Below are positions 34,625-45,744 of a stretch of 64,000 bases of DNA, in pieces; position 1 is the first letter of the stretch; every line of letters starts with the position of its first letter. The DNA is taken from positions 130,923,701 through 130,987,700 of the forward strand of contig NC_084795.1 in NCBI RefSeq assembly GCF_963169125.1, given 5' to 3'. The notes under the pieces are model-generated. The model did not search any database. It saw only the letters and a list, made by a program, of their open reading frames with translations, and was not told the origin of the DNA. Source of the DNA: Humulus lupulus (taxonomy: Eukaryota > Streptophyta > Magnoliopsida > Rosales > Cannabaceae). The position numbers were made by a program, and so were the translations under genes.

Positions 34625-35932
34625 TGATGAGTGCATATTTGTACACTCATTCATGATCATTAATAATATAAATTATTGTGCTTTTCTTAAGATTTTTGTA
34701 TAAATTTGATGTGTTCTCTGTAGTGTGCAATGTTGAGCTTAAAATGGTGATTTTATAGTGAATTTGGAGTACACTATACATAATTGAGTAAAGTGTTGAA
34801 ACTAGGAAGCAACTGAGTCAAGAACCACGCAAAATCAAGAAGTGTTATTTCAGGCGCAATAGCTTTGCGTATGAAGCGCAATAGCACCGTTCGTGGAGAA
34901 AAAAATATTTTGCACGCAAATGACGAGACTTCGGAAGAATAAGTCAGGCGCAATTGTGCCGCTTGCTAGGCGCCATAGTGTCATACGTCTGCCGATTTTA
35001 ATTAACCTATTTTTAAAATGTGATTTTGACGGGCCTAGGAATACAATCTGATAGCTTCGGTTTTGGGGGCTAGAGAGAACGAGAGACGAGGTCTTAGGTC
35101 AAAGAAACACATTGAAGAGGATAAGAGAACAAGATTCCAAGAAATCATCAATCATCATTAGAGTTCTTTCTTCTTTATTCTCTTATTTAGTGACTTAATT
35201 ATGAATATGATTATTGCTATTATGTTTGTGATTATGAACTAAAAACTCTTTACTATAGTGTTGATGGAACTATTTCAGATTATGAATTGAAGTTTTAGTT
35301 TATTCCCATATTTATTCTTGTGATTCGTTTGTGCAATTTTGTGATTATTACTATCTTGTTAATGTTTGATCACCATTAATTAGTATTGAGATTGTAGGTT
35401 TTACACTTGAGAGTTGTAATCTAAAATTAGACTTAGAATTGAAGGACATAGAAAAAAGTGTGAGATTGAGAGATTCCACTAATTCTATGAATTTTATTTA
35501 AGAGAATCGAAGTGCTTTATTCCTACTTGATTGATTAATAGTGAATAGAGATATATTGTTAATTCATTAAGTTAATTCTATCATCACTTGAGAAAGGTTA
35601 ATAGATTACATTAGGATTCTTGACACTACAAATTAGGGATAAATTATGATAATTGATAAATTGATGTTCATAGTTTGGAATAGGGAAATCAATGCTCTAG
35701 GTTTACATTCTCTCATTGAAATCGTTTAACCGTCTTGTTTACATTTATGTTATTTATTATTCTTTTTTTCTTAAGGTATTCTAAATTTTGTTTCATCTAA
35801 TTAAAACAAGAGACTAAAAAGTGTGGTACTTAGTAAAATTTAATAATCAATCCTTGTGGGTTCGGAAACCTTTTAAATATTAAAGCTTTGCTATAACAAC
35901 ACTGTGCACTTGCAGTAAAAAATTGTGTATCA
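34625..35932 (+). repeat. 5' LTR of the Athila element
   Basis: 1308 bp. It has GGCGCAATAGC-type words near 34853 and 34950. The 3' copy is in three parts (42226-43031, 45570-45744, 48095-48310). Confidence 0.85.
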
Positions 35933-35938
35933 AGTTTT

Positions 35939-35956
35939 TGGTGTTGTTGTCGGGGA
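35939..35956 (+). other. Athila primer-binding site, decayed
   Basis: TGGTGTTGTTGTCGGGGA differs from the tRNA-Asp-type Athila site TGGCGCCGTTGCCGGGGA at four positions, all C to T. Confidence 0.7.
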
Positions 35957-36083
35957 TTGAAAGTTTTAAATAATTGCTAATATTATTACTATAAGTCTTT
36001 GTTTTAAATTAGATTTATTTGTGTTACTAATTTTGTTGTTGCTGTGTGATTCAGCTTATTCTAAGAAAGTGAAGCACTACACT

Positions 36084-37190
36084 TATCACACCGCTTAATC
36101 CTGAAATTGAAAAGACCCTAAGGCAGATAAAGGCAAAGAAAAGGATCGACTTCACCACGAACAATAACAACAATAATGGAGGTCCTCCTGACCCTCCGCC
36201 TGATCCACCAGTTGCATCACCACGGGTTGTTCGTGACTATTGTATGCTTGTGGTAAATGAGAATCTGACTGGTATTGCTAATCCAGTCATTGCTGCTAAT
36301 AATTTTGAGTTGAAGCCAACATGAATTAATATGGTGCAATAGAATCAGTTTGGTGGGTTGGCTACTGAAGTTCCCAATGTTCACCTTGCCATATTTCTAA
36401 AGGTATGTGCTACGGTGCCATTAGATTACATCTCTTCCTTTTCTCTTTGAGGGATAGAGCAAGAAGTTGGTTGCAATCTCTGCAGCCAGGTTCTATTACT
36501 GCTTGGGATGGCATGGCTAGAAAGTTAATGGTGAAGTTCATCCCTCCATCGAAGTCTGCACAGTTGAGGAGTGGAATTAGGCAGTTCAGACAATTTGAAT
36601 ATGAGCCTTTCTATGAGGCATGGGAGCAATACAAAGATTTACTATGTCGTTGCCCACAACATGGCTATGATAACTGGATGCAAGTCCAAATATTTTATAA
36701 TCGGTTGAATGGCCCAACTAGGACTATTATTGATGTTGTTGCTGGGAGTGCATTATTGGCTAAGTCTGCAACTAAAGCCATTAATCTAATGGATGAGATG
36801 GCTACTAATAGTTATCAATGGCCTAATGAGAGGAACATTCGAAAGAAAGTGGCAGGGGTGTTTGAGTTAGATCCCATGACATCTATGGCAGCGGAGATTG
36901 TTGCTTTAACCAATCAAGTGGCTACTTTAACAACTCAGAATAATCCATCAGTTATTGAAAGTGTAGCAGCTGCATCTGTTTCACAAGGAGGTGACATGAG
37001 TATAGAACAGGCACAATACATGGCCAACAGACCATACAATAATAACTACCTGGGTAATCCAATGCCTAATTATTATCATCTGGGGTTAAGAAACCATGAG
37101 AATTTCTCTTATGCCAACAATAAAAGTGTCTTGCAACCACCAACAATAAAAGGGCTCTTATTGATGTGCAGGGTGGTCATCTGACATTGA
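36084..37190 (+). pseudogene. Athila gag
   Basis: The N-terminal part reads in another frame ('GGPPDPPPDPPVASPRVVRD', 'PNVHLAIFLKVCATV') with a stop after 'NFELKPT' and another at 36342. From about 36420 the core is open in a second frame: 'IRLHLFLFSLRDRARSWLQ', 'KFIPPSKSAQLRSGIRQF', 'YEAWEQYKDLLCRCPQHG'. This is the Retrotrans_gag region. A frameshift or small deletion separates the two parts near 36405. It would form the cytoplasmic particle; this copy is broken. Confidence 0.8.
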
Positions 37191-37666
37191 GGGTTAATAA
37201 TGAAGAGGTCAAATTCAACATTTATTAAGCACTGAAGCATCCTGATAGCACAAGCACTTGTCACCATGTTGATTCTGTTGAGGTAGTAGTGGAAGAGACG
37301 ATGAAGAAGGAATTATGTTCAAATTCTCTACAACATTGTCTGAATTCTAGTGTTACTCAATCTGATTTAGAAAATGTGAATGGAGAAGTTGTGGATGGTG
37401 AAGTTGTTGATTGTGTGATGGCTCTTAGTGCTATTCCTAGTACTAGTGGAATGAATGTGATAGAAACTCTATGTCAAGCTGAAGATGGTGAAGTGGAAAA
37501 AGAAGTAGTGGGTAAGAAAGATTTGAAACTGCTTCCTGATCATTTATGCTATGAATTTCTAGGAGAGAATTTCACAAATCCAGTTATTATCTCATCAAGA
37601 CTTTCGAAGGGTGAAATAGAAAAATTATTAAGATATTTGAGAGATCATAAATCTGCCTTAGGATGA
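37191..37666 (+). pseudogene. Athila gag-protease linker / protease remnant
   Basis: An acidic open frame (37289-37666) repeats 'GEVVDGEVVD' and leads into 'LKLLPDHLCYEFLGENFTNPVIISS', the segment that normally precedes Athila RT. I do not see a clear DTG/DSG protease site, so the protease appears deleted or decayed. It ends at TGA 37664, where Trp is usual ('LGW'). Confidence 0.55.
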
Positions 37667-38430
37667 ACGATTTCATATCTGAAGGGAATAAGCTCAATTG
37701 TTTACATGCACAAGATTTTGTTCGGGGAGAATTACAAGCCATCCATTGAGCATCAAAGAAGATTGGATCCAACCATGAAGGAAGTAGTACAAGCTGAATT
37801 TCTTAAGTTTTTAAAGGCTGGAATTACTTATGCTATTTCATATAGTAGTTGGGTTAGTCCTGTGCAAGTTTTACCGAAGAAAATAGGAATGATAGTGGTG
37901 AAGAATGAGGTCAATGAGTTGATTTTAACGAGAACAGTGAATGGGTGGAGAGTGTGTATTGACTATAGGAAGTTGAACAAGGCCACTAGAAAAGACCATT
38001 TTCCGCTTCCGTTTATTGATCAGATGCTTGACTGGTTAGTTGGGTATTCACACTACTATTTCTTAGATGGTTATTCGGGTTATAATCATATAGCCATCGC
38101 TTCAGAAGATCAAGAAAATACCACATTCACCTGCCTATACAGTACGTTTTCTTATCGAAGAATGTCATTCGACTTATGTAATGCTCCAGCTACGTTTCAA
38201 CGATGCATGACGGCTATATTTTCTTATATGTTTGAGGAGATTATGGAAGTATTTATGGATGACTTTTATGTGTTTGGTTCATCTATTGATCATTGTCTAC
38301 ATATTTTTTCTTTGGTACTTCGCGTTGCAAAGAGAAGAATCTTACGCTGAATTGGGAGAAGTGTCTCTTCACGGTTTAGGAAGGAATTTTTTGGGGCACC
38401 ATGTTTCAAAGGAGGGCATTAAAGTGGACT
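37667..38430 (+). pseudogene. Athila reverse transcriptase
   Basis: 'GWRVCIDYRKLNKATRKDH', 'FLDGYSGYNHIAIASEDQE', 'FDLCNAPATFQRCMTAIF' and the catalytic 'VFMDDFYVFGSSIDHCL' are present. The frame changes near 38320, after 'IFSLVLR', into 'LGRNFLGHHVSKEGIKVD', then a stop. The active-site Asp pair is intact. Confidence 0.85.
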
Positions 38431-39128
38431 AAGAAAAAATAGCAATTATTGAGCAGTTACCTCCACCAACAAATGTCAAAGCTATTAGAAGTTTCCTTGG
38501 GCATGCCAGTTTCTATAGAAGGTTTATTAAAGATTTTTCAAAGATAAGTACACCATTGTGTAACCTTCTTGAAAAAGACACACCACTTATTTTTTATGAT
38601 GAATGTAGATAAGCTTTTGAGGCCATAAAGGAAAAGTTGGTGACCACACCAATTATGGTTGTGTCGGATTGGAGTTAGCCTTTTGAGATTATGTGTGACG
38701 CTGGTGATTATGCTGTGGGGGCTGTTTTGGATCAAATAAGAGAGAAAATATTTCGAGTTATTTATTACGCGAGCAAGACCATGAATGATGCTCAACGAAA
38801 CTACTCAACTATTGAGAAGGAGATGTTGGCAGTGGTATTTTCTTGTGATAAATTCAGGCCCTATTTGTTGTGTTCTAAAGTTCTCATTCATACAGATCAT
38901 GCAGCACTTCCTTACCTTTTTGCAAAGAAAGATACCAAGCCGAGGTTGATTCGTTGGGTGATGTTACTTCAAGAATTCGATGTCGAGATTATTGATAAGA
39001 AGGGAAGTGAGAACTTGGTGGTTGGTCATTTATCTAGATTGGAGTTTGGAGCAGAGGAAGAAAACAACCCCATTAAAGAAATATTTCCAGATGAGTTGCT
39101 ATTGGCAGTTTCAACAATAGTTCCTTGA
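38431..39128 (+). pseudogene. Athila RNase H
   Basis: 'AIRSFLGHASFYRRFIKDFS' starts the connection. RNase H follows with '[16 protein letters not shown]', '[20 protein letters not shown]', '[13 protein letters not shown]' and '[14 protein letters not shown]'. Stops at about 38610 and 38676 interrupt it. Ends at TGA 39126. Confidence 0.8.
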
Positions 39129-40364
39129 TTTGCTGATATTGTCAACTACATTGTTTGTAGTATACTTCCCCCAGATTACAATTCTCATCAAAGAAAAAAA
39201 TTAATTCATGATTACAGGTTTTATTTCTTTGATGAACCATATTTGTTCAAGAGGAGTTCTGATAGTGTGATCCGACGTTGTGTACCGATAGAAGAAACTC
39301 AATCCATAATTTAACATTGTCACTTGTCTCCTTATGGTGGTCATTTTGGCCCATCTCATACAGTAGCAAAGGTATTACAATCTGGTTTTTTAGCCTTCTG
39401 TATTTAAAGATTATTATACTTTCGTAAAGACTTGTGATATATGTCAATGGGTTGGAAATATTTCAAGACGTAACGAGTTACCCATGAATGCTATATTTGA
39501 GATTGAATTATTTGATGTATGGGGTATATACTTCATGGGACCAATCCCACTATCTTTGGGAACTTGTATATTCTGCATGCTGTGGATTATGTTTTTAAGT
39601 GGGTAGAAGCAATTGCTACCACAACGAATGATGCTAAAATGGTTATGAAGTTTCTACATAAAAACATTTTTCGTCGCTTTGGTACTCCAAGGGACATTTT
39701 TAGTGATGAAGGGACTCACTTTTGCAATAAAGTCCTAGATTCTCTCTTGAGAAAATATGGAGTGAGACATAAAGTGGAATTGGCTTATAGTCCACAGTCC
39801 AATGGACAAGGTGAGGTATCAAACCGAGAGATCAAGTTAGTCTTGGAGAAGACGGTTAATACCAATAGAAAAGATTGGTCTCAAAAGCTTGATGATTCCT
39901 TGTGGGCCTATTGGACTGCTTTTAAGACTCCTCTTGGTATGTCACCATATAGACTTGTATATGGTAAAATATGTCACTTACCGGTGGAATTAGAACATAA
40001 GGCGTATTGGGCTGTAAAAAAGTTGAATTTTAATTTCCAAGCAGTTGGTGAAAAGCATCTTTTGCAACTTAACGAGATGGAGAAATTTCGTAATGATGCT
40101 TATGAGAGTTCTCAGATTTATAAGGAACGAACGAAGAAGTACCATGATCAACATATTTTGAAGAGAGACTTTGAACCAGGTCAATAGGTGTTACTTTATA
40201 GTTCTCGTCTAAAGTTGTTTCTTGGTAAACTTAAGTCTTGTTGGTCTGGTCCATTCACTGTCACAAAATTTTTACCTTATGGAGCTGTGGAGTTGAAAAA
40301 TAATTATGATACTATATTTCAAGTCAATGGCCAAAGATTGAAACATCATTTTGTTCATCTTAAA
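39129..40364 (+). pseudogene. Athila integrase
   Basis: The zinc-finger region (about 39270-39480) is frameshifted with several stops. The core from 39519 has '[18 protein letters not shown]', '[15 protein letters not shown]' and '[16 protein letters not shown]', then '[19 protein letters not shown]'. A TAG at 40185 splits off the C-terminal '[22 protein letters not shown]' part, ending at about 40364. Confidence 0.85.
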
Positions 40365-42225
40365 TGAAAGGTGGAGACCATCTACATTAAGAATTGTCAC
40401 TAAAGCAACAACAACGTCTAGCTTAAGAGGATAACAAAGCGCTTTATGGGAGGCAACCCATACTTTTTTTATATATATGTTTCTAGTTTTTAATTTCTGT
40501 TTATGAACTACGTTTTTATTTTCGTGATTTTTGTATGTACTTTAGTCGATGAATCGTGAAATACGTGAAATAAAAATTAAAAAAAATTGGAATTCTGGCG
40601 CAATAGTGCCTGGTGTTAGGCGCTACAGCACAGTGCGTCGCTGACTGAACAGCGACAGGAGCCTTGTCAGGCGCTATTGCGCCGCATGGTAGGCGCTATT
40701 GCACCGCGTGCACTGTTTCGAAAAAAAATAGAATTATGACCACTTAAGTGGTCACGTGAGTAGCACATGACCTTGATGATGATGCACCTGCTACTGATGG
40801 CGGTGACAGGGCAATGGACCCTTAGTCCTATCTGCTCTGGTTTGTTTTCTCTCCTTTAATTTTATTGCACAGTGGGGACACTGTTTATTTTAAGTTTGGG
40901 GGGAAGGCAATTTTTATGTTTTCGTTTTTCGTTTTTTTTTTTTTTTGGTTTTTATGGGTATTTTAGTTTTTTTAATTATTGGATGATTGTACTATTAATA
41001 TTGACCTTATGACCTATGGGCTTCGATGATGAACTGATGTTGAACTCTTTGATATTATTTTGTATGTGTAGATAACTTGTGGATTGTGTGCTTAACCTAT
41101 TATGCTTACTTTTGGTATTGTTATATGGATATATGTTGTTCTACTTGTTCTATACATATTATGATTTTGTGTGTATATGAAGATTTGGTTTGCATTAATT
41201 GATATTGAGATAACTAGAACTTGTGTAATTGATTTGTTGAGGTGAAATTATAAATCTTTGTGTGGAGAGATGATTAAGGAAATTTTTGTGGAAGCGTTTG
41301 AGCCAAAAAGCTAACATTGATACATTATCCTTTGTTGTCCTATTTTGAGCTTAATTTTTCCAACTTTTGTTCTTTGCTAAATAAATGCATATTTATCCTT
41401 GATGATGAACAGTGACCGTGATTAATATTTTCCTTTATTCTATTTTGCACCATAAGCATAGGTTGTTTTGTAATGAGTGAAAATATGATGTAAGTAGGAT
41501 GGGGAATGTTATGAAAGTATCATTTTAGAAAAGGAATTTATGTGTATAATATGTTATGATCCATTTGTTTTATGTTGAAATTTTTTCTTGTTTTGAAAAA
41601 AAAAAGATTCAAAGAAAGAAAAACTCATGATGAAAAGCAAAAGAAAAATAACAAGAGATTAAATTTTATAGGATTGTAACTTCACTTGTGCTAAAGGAAA
41701 GCATTGAAGGGAAGTGTTAAAAAGGATTTGGAAAGGGAGTTGTGTATTATTGAGTTTAGTTGTTTTGTGAGTTTATGGTGTGAAATTAGCCTAAATGACA
41801 TTCTCATCCACCATTTACCTAAGCCTAATGATATATGCCTATAAAGTCTTTTTGATCTACATGATTTTGATTTACATTAATGGAGATGAATTGGTTATGC
41901 AAGCTTATGATTATCTTGATTGTTTTGTGGTATGGGAAGTCTTTATGCACATGAACTATATGTTATATAGAATTTGTAGAATTGACATATACGCACTTTA
42001 ATGGTAAGACAATATTGAAAGTTTGAGTTTGGCAGGTTGAAATTCTAATCCTTTGTTTTGAAGTGCATGTTGGATAATTGAAAAAGAGTTTGATATGTTG
42101 AGATAAATTTCCCTTGGTCTATGATTATTTATTTGGTAATTCAATAATTTAAGATTTTTAGTTTTTAGATTTATGTTTTATTTTGTCATTGCTTGAGGAC
42201 ACGCAATAGTTCAAGTTTGGGGGTG
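40365..42225 (+). other. Athila 3' untranslated internal region
   Basis: No env-like ORF is supported. It contains a patch of GGCGCTATTGCGCC-type words (40598-40705), an internal polypurine motif AAGTTTGGGGGGAAGG (40892-40907) and a terminal polypurine tract AAGTTTGGGGG (42213-42223) before the 3' LTR. Confidence 0.6.
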
Positions 42226-43031
42226 TGCTGAGTGCACATTTGTACACTCATTCATGATCATTATTAATATGAATTATTGTGTTTTTCTTAAGATTTTTTT
42301 ATAAATTTGATGTGTTCTTTGTAGTGTGTAATGTTTAGCTTAAAATGATGATTTTATAGTGAATTTGGAGTACACTGTACATAATTGAGTAAAGTGCCAA
42401 AACCGAGAAGCAACTAGGAAAAGAACCACGCAAAATCAAGAAATGTTATTTTAGGTGCAATGGCGCCGCGTATGAGGCGCAATAGCGCCGTTCATGGAGA
42501 AATTAATATTTTGTGCGCAAATGATGAGAATTGAAAAAACGTGATTTTGATGGGCCTAGGAATACAATCTAATAGCTTCGGTTTTGGGGGCTAGAGAGAA
42601 CGAGAGATGAGGTTTTAGGTCAGAGAAAAACATTGAAGATGAGAAAAGAACGAGATTCCAAGCGATCATCAATCATCATTAGAGTTCTTTCTTCTTTATT
42701 CTCTTAGTTAGTGACTTAATTATGAATATGATTATTGCTATTATGTTTGTGATTATGAACCAACACTCTTTTCTAGAGTGTTGATGGAACTATTTCAGAT
42801 TATGAATTAAAGTTTTAGTTTATTCCCATATTTATTCTTGTGATTTGTTTGTGCAATTTTGTGATTATTACTATCTTGTTAATGTTTGATCACCATTAAT
42901 TAGTATTGAGATTTTAGGTTTTACACTTGAGAGAGGTAATCTAAAATCAGACTTAAAATTGCATGACATAGAAAAAGTGTGAGATTGAGAGACTCCACTA
43001 ATTCTATCAGTTTTATTTAAGAGAATAAAAG

Positions 43032-45569
43032 TGCAACGTCCCAAAATTACCTAATAAGGCTTAGGGCCTTAATTAGGGTGCCGGGATGGCAATATGTTAA
43101 AATATATGTTTAATTGCTATGTTAATTGTAATTATGTGAATTATGTGATAATATGACTAGATGTGCATATTTAGAGGTATTAAATATGCATGTGGGCCCA
43201 CTTCTTAGTAGAAGGGAAATTTTGGTAATTTGGCCTGTTGCGGGCATAATTGTATTTATGTGTATATATGTGATATATGTGAGAGACCACATTATTATGT
43301 GGGTTTATTTGGGTTACTCGGCATGAGGTGATCCTGGGAGCAAGCTAGCGGAAAAGTCACAACGGGACCCAATACCCGACTCGGGGCGAGTCAATGGGTA
43401 TTTTGGGTATTAGATATTTAATTGGGTTATCGGGTTATGGAAATAAATAATTGGAGATATATTTGAAGTTAGAATGTTTAGGAGGGAATATTGGAGAAAT
43501 TTATCATTTTGCCCTCGGGGACGTTTTGGTACCCTGAACCTTGGGATTAACTTAAGTCACTTAAGTTAGATAAGACAAAACAAAAGAAACATTTAGAACT
43601 TTGCCCAAACTAACCATTTCTTCCTTCTCCTCACTCTTGTTTTCTCTAGACACTTTTCCAAGAAAAGCTTTGAAGCAAAGTGAGTTTTTTTTGGGCTAGA
43701 AGTCACAAACTGGAGCTCTAAACTTGGGAAGGAATTCAGTAACAATTTGGGGGATTCAATCTTTATCAGAGGTAAGTTTTGAATTATGGTTTAAGCATTT
43801 AAATTATGTGTTTTCTTGGCTTGGTTTTAGTGTTCTTAAGCCTTTGAAGTTCAAAGATTGAAGGTGTGATTTTGATGAGTTTTTTAAGCTAGTTTGCTGA
43901 TGGGTTTTATTGCTGGGAACATGTTAGAGTGATTGGGATAGTTGAATTATGTTTTGGGGTGAAATTTGGTATGGTTAGGATTGAATTTGGTTGCTGAAAT
44001 GGAGGTTATTTCTGGGTTCGAGGGGCCAAGTCGCGACCTTGTTCTTGACAAGTTGCAACTTAGCTTGAACCAGGCGCCTTGGGAAGCCTATGCTTGGGGG
44101 GGGGGGGGGGGGGGGAGGGGGGCGCCACGACTTGATAGGCCAAGTCGCAGCCCGTGCCTCTGGACAGAGAGGAGGATGAGGCTGGTCGAGGGGCACGCCG
44201 CGACCCACAAGGGGGCAAGTCGCGGCCCGCTTGGGCAGTTTTGCATTGGGGAGTTTGTTTTAAAATAGAACTTTTCCTTAGGGCTCGGGATTGATTCCAC
44301 TACCCCGTTTGGTGGAACCCGAGGCCCTGGAGGCTAGGATTTGCTCTGGAAACCTTTGATGACTTGATATTAATATAATCCTATTTTATGGTTGTGACTT
44401 AGGGTATCGCTAGGGGCTCAAAATCGGGATCATGCTCGAGGGTCATTCTTATTTACGCTTGCTTGGACCTAAGGTAAGGAAACTGCACCCAGTACGTGTT
44501 ATATGTGATTAGGGCTTGGCCCGACTGTTGTATATTAATATTGCTAGGGCTTGGGCCTAGGATTGTTATGTTAGGTTATTGTTCCAAGTGCTTCTTGATA
44601 AATGCTTAAGTGCTTATATTCATTGCCTGAACCTTATGGTTAGGGCATGTGGCCCCATTAATATGCTTAGTATTGTGGAAATGGTTATTCAATGGATTAT
44701 GTGATTAGCATGCATATGTGCTTAGTTAGCGGGATGTGCCTATCCATGTCTGCTTTCTGTATTGAGATATGTAATCCTAGATCAGAGCTAGACTTATGAG
44801 TCAAGGACGGCAATAGCGCATTGTGCGCTGGTCGCAAGGCATAGGCCTAAACCAGCAACGTACTATTATGTTGATCGACTCTAAGGTCGATGGTGAACCA
44901 TGGGGGTTGGGCTACCTCTATGGCTAGTGAGACAGAGCTAAGGGCGAGGGCCCCAGGTGACTCTATGGTCACATAGCTAGGGCATAGGCCTGGGAATTGG
45001 CTTAAAGGTCAACTGATTAGGGCAGCGGCCCTAGGTTGATTCTATGATCATGTGTTTAAACATAAACGATAGCTTCTATAAGTTAATGTTACTGATTATT
45101 GTTGAATGGTTTTTCTTTAAAGATTATATTCTCTATTGTCGCACGTACTATTTTCTTGCTGAGCCTCGGCTCACGGGTGCTTTGTGGTGTAGGTAAGGGG
45201 AAAGGAAAGCTTGACCAGCCATGAGTTTGAGAGCTTCGATGGCGGCGTGTACATATGTGGCTACTCGACCACCACGGACGGGGTTATCTCAGAGGAACTA
45301 GGGTTATAGCCTTGTTTTGCCGCTTAGGCCGGCTGAATGTAATTCTTTTGATGTTCATGTATCTTTTTAAAGGTTTGGTTGTAATTTTGGGGATCCCATG
45401 GTTGTATGAACTTTTTAAATAAAAGTCAATGGTTCTTTTGACTAAAATTTTTAACCTTAACCCTTGTCACTAACCTTAGCTACACGCTTTAAGCTAAATG
45501 ACTTGATTAGCAAGTCTGACACAATTTTTAGTACACAGTGTAACGGTCCTGGATTACGAGGGCGTTACA
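43032..45569 (+). mobile_element. Solo LTR C of the TGTAACG family
   Basis: TGCAACGTCCC...GGGCGTTACA, 2538 bp. The target duplication is AAAAG / CAAAG, one mismatch. It shares the 'CTAATAAGGCTTAGGGCCTTAATTAG' type start with copy A and the 'CACGGGTGCTTTGTGGTGTAGGTAAGG' block (about 45175). It has AAGTCGCGACC-like words (44037-44230) and a G20 tract at 44096-44115. Confidence 0.8.
44096..44115. repeat. Homopolymer G20
   Basis: Twenty G's, then A, then six G's. Such a tract is prone to sequencing and assembly error and could form a G-quadruplex. Confidence 0.8.
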
Positions 45570-45744
45570 CAAAGTGTTTTATTCCTACTTGATTGATTAA
45601 TATTGAATAGATATATCTTGTTAATTAATTAAGTTAATTCTATCATCACTTGAGAAAGGTTAATAGATTACATTAAGTTAAACTGATGTTCATAGTTTGG
45701 AATAGGGAAATCAATGCTCTAGGTTTACATTCTCTCATTGAAAT

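Noticed and set aside
40365..42225. env-like ORF of the Athila element
   Set aside because: Some Athila elements have one, but only a 68-codon frame (41795-42001) is open here and it shows no signal or similarity I can support.
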